64,000 bases of DNA from Herminiimonas arsenicoxydans. GTDB lineage: Bacteria > Pseudomonadota > Gammaproteobacteria > Burkholderiales > Burkholderiaceae_D. Below are positions 59,245 through 64,000 of this stretch, piece by piece (the first letter of the stretch is position 1; the number at the start of each line of letters is the position of its first letter). The notes beneath the pieces are model-generated. The model saw only the letters and a list, made by a program, of their open reading frames with translations, was not told the DNA's origin and did no database searches. The stretch spans positions 434,001-498,000 of the forward strand of contig CU207211.1 of the NCBI GenBank assembly GCA_000026125.1. The letters run 5' to 3'. Made by a program: the position numbers and the translations under genes.

Positions 59245-60900
59245 ATGCGCGAATGGTTTAGATCTGGTACGCCTTGGATATGGCTAACAGCCGGTGCGGT
59301 AGCGCTATCGGTATTAATGGTTGTTGGCGTGATGACGCTGACAGCGGTACGGGGCTTGGGACACTTCTGGCCCAAGGAGGTGGTCGAGACGACCTTCAAG
59401 GAAAAAGACGGGCGCACCGTGCGCCTGATAGGTGAGGTACGCGAACGCGAAGAAGTGTCGCTACGCAGGCTTGCTGAAGCAGGCTTCACGATTAAAAGCG
59501 ACAAAGCCTTCGTCGACCGCTTATTGGTAAAGATGGGTAACCGCGATGTCAGCGGTGTCGACTTTCGCTGGTTTCCGGCACCTTTGCTGGGAGAAATGAC
59601 GACCCCGCATGATTTGGTGACTATCGAGCGTCGTGAGTGGGGCAATTTCTATGGCCACCTGAAGTCGGTCAAGGAAAATGGCGTCGTGGTTGCCAGTGGC
59701 GATGCAGCATGGCCAGAACTGGTTAAGCGTGTAGAACGTGCCAATGACTTATTCAAACGCATTTACACGATAGAAAAGGATGACATTGGCGGCATCAACC
59801 ACAGCATCGAAAAGTTACGGCTGAAGCAGCGGCGCGCAGAACTTAACGGCAGCATGACATTAGTCTTGAAGGCCGATATCGACGCTGAGCGCAAGCCACT
59901 GGAAGACCGTTTCGCCGTGTTGCAGAATGAACTACAGACCTTGCGTACTGAAATCGGCCGTGATTCGCTGGTAGGTGAAGTCATGGATGGCAAGGAAGTG
60001 GAGGTCAAGCTTGCGCTGGTGGCGGATGCTTACCGTGCCAACACCATGGGTGTGTTCGAAAAAATGGGCCACTATGCGCGCAAGCTGGGTGAGTTCATCA
60101 CCGAAGATCCGCGCGAAGCCAATACCGAGGGTGGTATTTTCCCGGCGATTTTCGGCACCGTCCTTATGGTCATGATGATGTCGGCCATCGTCACACCGTT
60201 CGGCGTGATGGCTGCGGTCTACATGCGCGAGTACGCCAAACAAGGTCCGCTGATTAGGTTGATACGGATTTCAGTCAATAACCTGGCGGGCGTACCGTCC
60301 ATCGTGTACGGCGTATTCGGACTTGGTTTCTTCGTCTATGTCTTGGGCGGCAATATTGATCAGCTGTTCTTTCCGGAAGCACTGCCGGCACCGACCTTCG
60401 GCAGCCCTGGGATTCTTTGGGCTTCGCTCACGCTGGCATTACTGACCCTGCCCGTGGTAATCGTTTCTACCGAAGAAGGCTTGTCGCGCGTTCCGCGTTC
60501 GGTACGTGAAGGCAGTCTTGCATTAGGCGCAACCAAAGCCGAAACCCTGTGGCGCACTGTGTTGCCAATGGCCAGTCCGGCCATGATGACTGGACTGATC
60601 CTGGCTGTCGCGCGCGCCGCTGGCGAAGTTGCTCCGCTGATGCTAGTGGGCGTAGTGAAACTGGCACCTACGCTGCCGCTGGATGGTTACTTCCCATTCA
60701 TTCACCTTGAACGTAAGTTCATGCATCTGGGTTTTCACATTTATGACGTTGGCTTCCAAAGTCCGAATGTCGAAGCGGCGCGTCCGCTAGTGTATGCGAC
60801 AGCCCTGCTGCTGGTCATCGTCATCATGGTGCTGAACCTAGCCGCAATTCACTTGCGGAACCGCTTGCGCGAAAACGCCCGTGGTTTGGATTCCGTATAA
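59245..60900 (+). CDS. pstA: phosphate ABC transporter permease PstA (long form)
   Basis: A 551-residue permease. A first membrane helix (about residues 12-35) precedes a periplasmic domain to about residue 300 that includes a coiled-coil-prone stretch (RLKQRRAELNGSMTLVLKADIDAERKP region, residues 185-240). The permease core then holds FGTVLMVMMMSAIVTPFGVMAAVYM, NLAGVPSIVYGVFGLGF and the EAA-like loop SLALGATKAETLWRTVLP. Classical PstA has about 290 residues. The extra domain pairs with that of PstC. AGGAG precedes the start. Confidence 0.92.
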   Translation: MREWFRSGTPWIWLTAGAVALSVLMVVGVMTLTAVRGLGHFWPKEVVETTFKEKDGRTVRLIGEVREREEVSLRRLAEAGFTIKSDKAFVDRLLVKMGNRDVSGVDFRWFPAPLLGEMTTPHDLVTIERREWGNFYGHLKSVKENGVVVASGDAAWPELVKRVERANDLFKRIYTIEKDDIGGINHSIEKLRLKQRRAELNGSMTLVLKADIDAERKPLEDRFAVLQNELQTLRTEIGRDSLVGEVMDGKEVEVKLALVADAYRANTMGVFEKMGHYARKLGEFITEDPREANTEGGIFPAIFGTVLMVMMMSAIVTPFGVMAAVYMREYAKQGPLIRLIRISVNNLAGVPSIVYGVFGLGFFVYVLGGNIDQLFFPEALPAPTFGSPGILWASLTLALLTLPVVIVSTEEGLSRVPRSVREGSLALGATKAETLWRTVLPMASPAMMTGLILAVARAAGEVAPLMLVGVVKLAPTLPLDGYFPFIHLERKFMHLGFHIYDVGFQSPNVEAARPLVYATALLLVIVIMVLNLAAIHLRNRLRENARGLDSV

Positions 60901-60962
60901 AAGCCATCAAATAAATCAGCATCTTCGCCCAAATGACCCATTCTCAACTTGAAGGCACCAGC

Positions 60963-61808
60963 ATGGCACCTAATAACGAAACGCACAGCGATAGCGTAAA
61001 AATCCAGACCTTCGTTCCCGAAGCGACTACACCGGTGAACCCGGTTGATCTTAACGACGTCGTGTTACAAGTAAAAGATCTCAACCTGTTCTATGGCAAG
61101 ACACAGGCATTATTCGACATCAACCTGAATGTTCCTCGCGGTCAAGTGCTGGCCTTTATCGGTCCTAGCGGATGCGGCAAATCGACCCTGTTGCGCTGCT
61201 TCAACCGGATGAATGATCTGGTCGACAGTTGCCGCGTCGAAGGCGAAGTGATAGTGGACGGCCGCAATGTCTATGAGCGTAGCGTCAATGTCGCAGAGCT
61301 GCGTCGCCGCGTCGGCATGGTGTTTCAAAAGCCCAATCCATTTCCTAAGACAATTTATGAAAACGTTGCTTACGGATTGAGATTGTTGGGTGTCAAAAAT
61401 CGTGCTCAGCTTGACGAGGTGGTCGAACGTTCTCTGCGCCAAGCTGCGTTGTGGGATGAAGTTAAAGATCGTTTGCACAGCAGCGGCCTGAGCCTGTCCG
61501 GCGGTCAGCAGCAGAGGTTGGTGATCGCCCGCGCCATTGCACTTGAACCTGAAGTCCTGCTGCTTGACGAACCTTGTTCGGCACTCGATCCGATTGCGAC
61601 TGCAAAAATCGAAGATTTGCTGGATGACCTGAAGCAGAAGTACACAATCGTGATTGTCACTCACAACATGCAGCAGGCGGCGCGGGTATCCGATTTCACC
61701 GGTTTCATGTTCATGGGCAAGCTAGTCGAGTTCAGCGTAACCGATCAGATGTTTACCCAGCCCACCAACAAACAAACGATGGATTACATCACCGGTCGCT
61801 TCGGTTAA
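60963..61808 (+). CDS. pstB: phosphate ABC transporter ATP-binding protein PstB
   Basis: The ATPase of the Pst system, 281 residues from ATG 60963, which has a GAAGG site; an in-frame ATG at 60933 would add 10 residues. Walker [10 protein letters not shown], the PstB-typical [21 protein letters not shown], signature [11 protein letters not shown] and Walker [15 protein letters not shown] are all present. It couples ATP hydrolysis to phosphate import and, with PhoU, reports phosphate supply to the Pho kinase. Confidence 0.96.
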   Translation: MAPNNETHSDSVKIQTFVPEATTPVNPVDLNDVVLQVKDLNLFYGKTQALFDINLNVPRGQVLAFIGPSGCGKSTLLRCFNRMNDLVDSCRVEGEVIVDGRNVYERSVNVAELRRRVGMVFQKPNPFPKTIYENVAYGLRLLGVKNRAQLDEVVERSLRQAALWDEVKDRLHSSGLSLSGGQQQRLVIARAIALEPEVLLLDEPCSALDPIATAKIEDLLDDLKQKYTIVIVTHNMQQAARVSDFTGFMFMGKLVEFSVTDQMFTQPTNKQTMDYITGRFG

Positions 61809-61840
61809 ACGTTCCGTCCACCATTAAAAGAGAAAATAAG

Positions 61841-62524
61841 ATGAGCACATCCCATATCGTCAAATCCTATGATCTGGAACTGCAAACGCTGGCGTCCAGC
61901 GTCGGTGCCATGGGCGACTTCGCGGGCGTTCAGTTTGCCGACGCCATCCAGGCCTTGCTAGCGCATGACGTTTCGCTGGCACAGCGCGTGATTGATCAGG
62001 ATCGCCAAGTCGATGCGCTGCGGCGCGACCTGTCCACGGCTGCTGCCAAAGTGATTGCCAAGCGTCAGCCAGTCGCCATCGACCTTGATGAAGTGCTGGC
62101 CGAACTGCGCATCGTCGAGGACCTTGAGCGTATCGGCGACTTAGCGAAGAACATAGCCCGACGCGCCATCATCATCGCCGAGGAGCCATTTCCTGCTGAA
62201 GTAACCGGCAAGATCCGCCGCTTGGCTGATCTCACATCGGCGCAATTACGCCATGCACTCGCAGCTTACGCCACTCGTGACGGAGCTAGGGCACAGACTC
62301 TTGAGCGGGATGATGACCAGATAGATGCGCTCCACGTGGAGATCTTCGACGATATCACCGCATTAATGAAAGGCAGTCAGCAACAAGTCGTTGGCCTGGT
62401 ACATCTATTGTTTTGCGCAAAGAACATTGAGCGCATCGCTGATCATGCGACGCATCTCGCAGAAAACGCCTTTCAATCCCTACTTGGCAATACGCAATCT
62501 GCCAAGTCAAGCAGCGAATCGTAG
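61841..62524 (+). CDS. phoU: phosphate signalling complex protein PhoU
   Basis: A 227-residue helical protein with two PhoU domains; the acidic metal-site motifs are EDLERIGDLAKNIARR near residue 95 and AKNIERIADHATHLAENA near residue 188. PhoU links PstSCAB activity to inhibition of the PhoR kinase and limits phosphate uptake. It follows pstB by 32 bases. Confidence 0.95.
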   Translation: MSTSHIVKSYDLELQTLASSVGAMGDFAGVQFADAIQALLAHDVSLAQRVIDQDRQVDALRRDLSTAAAKVIAKRQPVAIDLDEVLAELRIVEDLERIGDLAKNIARRAIIIAEEPFPAEVTGKIRRLADLTSAQLRHALAAYATRDGARAQTLERDDDQIDALHVEIFDDITALMKGSQQQVVGLVHLLFCAKNIERIADHATHLAENAFQSLLGNTQSAKSSSES

Positions 62525-62589
62525 GACAGGAACGCCGTCCATGCTGCGATGGAAAAAAAGTTTGGTCTTCCATACGTTGAGCGGATTTT

Positions 62590-63279
62590 ATGTCGGGCGA
62601 TAAAGCTACCATTTTGGTCGTTGAGGATGAATTGTCTATCGTAGAGTTGCTCCGCTTTACGCTTGAAGACGCCAACTGGAATGTTGTAGCCGCTGGCAGC
62701 GTAGCTGCCGCCTGGGATTTGATCCAGATTCGCCCTCCGCATCTCATCCTGCTGGATTGGATGCTCCCCGATCAGTCGGGCTTGCAGCTGTTATCCCGAG
62801 TCCGCGAAAGCCGGCAATTTAGGGGATTGCCAATCATCATGCTGACGGCAAAAAGCATGGAGGAAGACAAGGTCACTGGCCTGGAAAATGGCGCTGACGA
62901 CTATGTTACCAAGCCATTTTCACCGCGCGAACTTATAGCGCGAGTCACGGTGCTCTTGAAACATAAAGTTCCTGAACATGCACAAGAGACGATGAAGGCA
63001 GGCCCTATCCGGCTCGACCCGGCCAGCCGCATGGTCAGTGTTGGCACTAAAAATATTACGATAGGTCACGCGGAATTTAAACTGTTGAAGTATCTGCTCG
63101 CCCATCCAAATCATGTGTATTCACGCGACCAGTTAATCGACAGAGTCTGGGGACGCCATATCGCCATTGATGAGCGTACAGTTGATGTAAATGTACTCCG
63201 ACTGCGCAAAGTCCTAGGAGAGGGACGCTATCTGATCAAGACGGTACGAGGAGTTGGTTACATGCTTACAGAAAAGTAA
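62590..63279 (+). CDS. phoB: phosphate regulon response regulator PhoB
   Basis: A 229-residue OmpR/PhoB-type regulator. The receiver has Asp56 (LLDWMLPDQSG), Thr86 (MLTAKS) and Lys108 (VTKPF). The C-terminal winged helix has HAEFKLLKYLLAHPNHVYSRDQLIDRVWG and ERTVDVNVLRLRKVLG, typical of PhoB, and should bind the Pho box at 55141. No phoR histidine kinase follows: 130 bases later comes a convergent GGDEF gene. A kinase encoded elsewhere must phosphorylate it. Confidence 0.94.
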   Translation: MSGDKATILVVEDELSIVELLRFTLEDANWNVVAAGSVAAAWDLIQIRPPHLILLDWMLPDQSGLQLLSRVRESRQFRGLPIIMLTAKSMEEDKVTGLENGADDYVTKPFSPRELIARVTVLLKHKVPEHAQETMKAGPIRLDPASRMVSVGTKNITIGHAEFKLLKYLLAHPNHVYSRDQLIDRVWGRHIAIDERTVDVNVLRLRKVLGEGRYLIKTVRGVGYMLTEK

Positions 63280-63407
63280 GTTGTGCATGGAATGTAATGT
63301 CCACCGCCCACCCAATTCAGTGCTGTGTTCACTGAGCAGACATTGAAAAGAACTAACAATAAATCTAACGGGGGCAGGCCGTACTAAAAATTTAGGACTC
63401 GGCAGGA

Positions 63408-64000
63408 TTAACCTAAAGTACTAAAGTTTTCGTTCGCAAGTTGTTGGGGTTCTAAAGTAGTAAGCTGCAGAATACTTATGTCAGCTTCGACGCGATTTCG
63501 CCCATTATGCTTTGCTTTGTACAGAGCTGCATCTGCCCTGCCATATGCATTTTCAAAATCACAGTTTGTATCGCTCCAGCTAATACCGAAGCTGGCCGTT
63601 ACATGAGGGCGAGGAAAGCAGGTGAAAGTTTCAGCGGCAATTGCCAGACGCACGTTCTCAGCAATTTCTATCGCGTCATCGAGGCTAATGTTTGGCAATA
63701 GGACTGTGAACTCTTCACCGCCGACACGGCCAATTTCACCAACACCATTAAGTGAGGACTTCAATTTTTTGACCAACTCACGAAGCACTGCATCGCCAGT
63801 CGGATGACCAAATTCATCGTTGATGCGTTTGAAAAAATCTATATCGAGCACAATCAAGGAAAGCGGATTTGACTTCAGATAATGCTCTGCTTGATCAAAC
63901 ACAGCACCTCGGTTTAGTACGCCAGTAAGATTGTCGTGCCGAGCTTTGTAATCCAGTTCTGATGTCAATTGTTCCAACTTGAAATTCAGAGTGTTGAGCT
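63408..64000 (-). CDS. GGDEF domain protein, probable diguanylate cyclase (5' end missing)
   Basis: The frame runs off the right edge; about 197 C-terminal residues are visible. A GGDEF domain starts YKARHDNLTGVLNRGAVFDQ, with LSLIVLDIDFFKRINDEFGHPTGD and the active-site signature RVGGEEF, then FGISWSD and ADAALYKAKHNGRNRVE. An intact GGEEF predicts synthesis of cyclic-di-GMP. No RxxD inhibitory site precedes the motif. The sensory N-terminus is outside the window. It converges on phoB. Confidence 0.88.
   Translation of the reverse strand, partial: LNTLNFKLEQLTSELDYKARHDNLTGVLNRGAVFDQAEHYLKSNPLSLIVLDIDFFKRINDEFGHPTGDAVLRELVKKLKSSLNGVGEIGRVGGEEFTVLLPNISLDDAIEIAENVRLAIAAETFTCFPRPHVTASFGISWSDTNCDFENAYGRADAALYKAKHNGRNRVEADISILQLTTLEPQQLANENFSTLG

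Noticed and set aside
63280..63407. phoR expected behind phoB
   Set aside because: The space to the convergent GGDEF gene is only 128 bases and has no coding remnant; phoR is not here.

Overview
The window looks like chromosomal DNA of an arsenite-oxidising betaproteobacterium of the Burkholderiales, family Oxalobacteraceae, most like Herminiimonas. This rests on gene content, protein character and moderate GC, not on a database match. It joins core housekeeping genes (about 1-31,100), an accessory stretch with a two-partner secretion system and a decayed mobile module (about 31,400-46,200), and an arsenic/phosphate region (about 46,260-63,300).

Housekeeping part. A 3'-terminal trpD2/ybiB fragment overlaps a siroheme methyltransferase (cobA). 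Next come a YhiN-type flavoprotein and the macromolecular synthesis cluster rpsU-yqeY-dnaG-rpoD, which ends at a CAU-anticodon tRNA with a strong terminator. About 1.1 kb further on lies a decayed copy of the same tRNA 3' half and terminator, enclosing a host-attachment-family gene. Then follow an HD-GYP protein, cfa with a divergent LysR gene, an Aer-like chemoreceptor, rhlE, gluQ with an overlapping LysR gene, a pirin, kdsA, trhO, dnaE, and envelope genes (O-antigen-ligase-like, msbA, two glycosyltransferases and a methyltransferase).

Accessory part. A TpsB transporter gene is interrupted by one in-frame TGA. It is followed by a 2104-residue TpsA/haemagglutinin whose AT-rich C-terminal domain carries a GHSRG nucleophile elbow. 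A small lipoprotein gene overlaps the tpsA stop codon, which is the layout of a lipase-like contact toxin with its immunity protein. Behind it are an orphan lipoprotein, a thermonuclease pseudogene (TGA replacing an expected Trp), an ISAs1-type transposase remnant, and a mobile module: AlpA-like regulator, 61-codon ORF, DUF3987 protein, a run of 21 C, a possible gene fragment, and an HUH-type replication protein.

Arsenic/phosphate part. On the minus strand lie aioB (Rieske) and aioA (molybdopterin subunit), an intrinsic terminator, a nitroreductase-like gene and a cytochrome c. A textbook -24/-12 sigma-54 promoter precedes aioB. Divergently lie aioX (periplasmic binding protein), aioS (histidine kinase) and aioR (sigma-54 activator). 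Next come an unrecognised gene and pstS-lipoprotein-pstC-pstA-pstB-phoU-phoB, driven by a Pho box placed correctly before a -10 element. The expected logic is that AioX/S/R sense As(III) and switch on AioBA. The As(V) produced competes with phosphate, and a local Pst system with its own PhoB secures phosphate. No phoR follows phoB. A GGDEF gene runs off the right edge.
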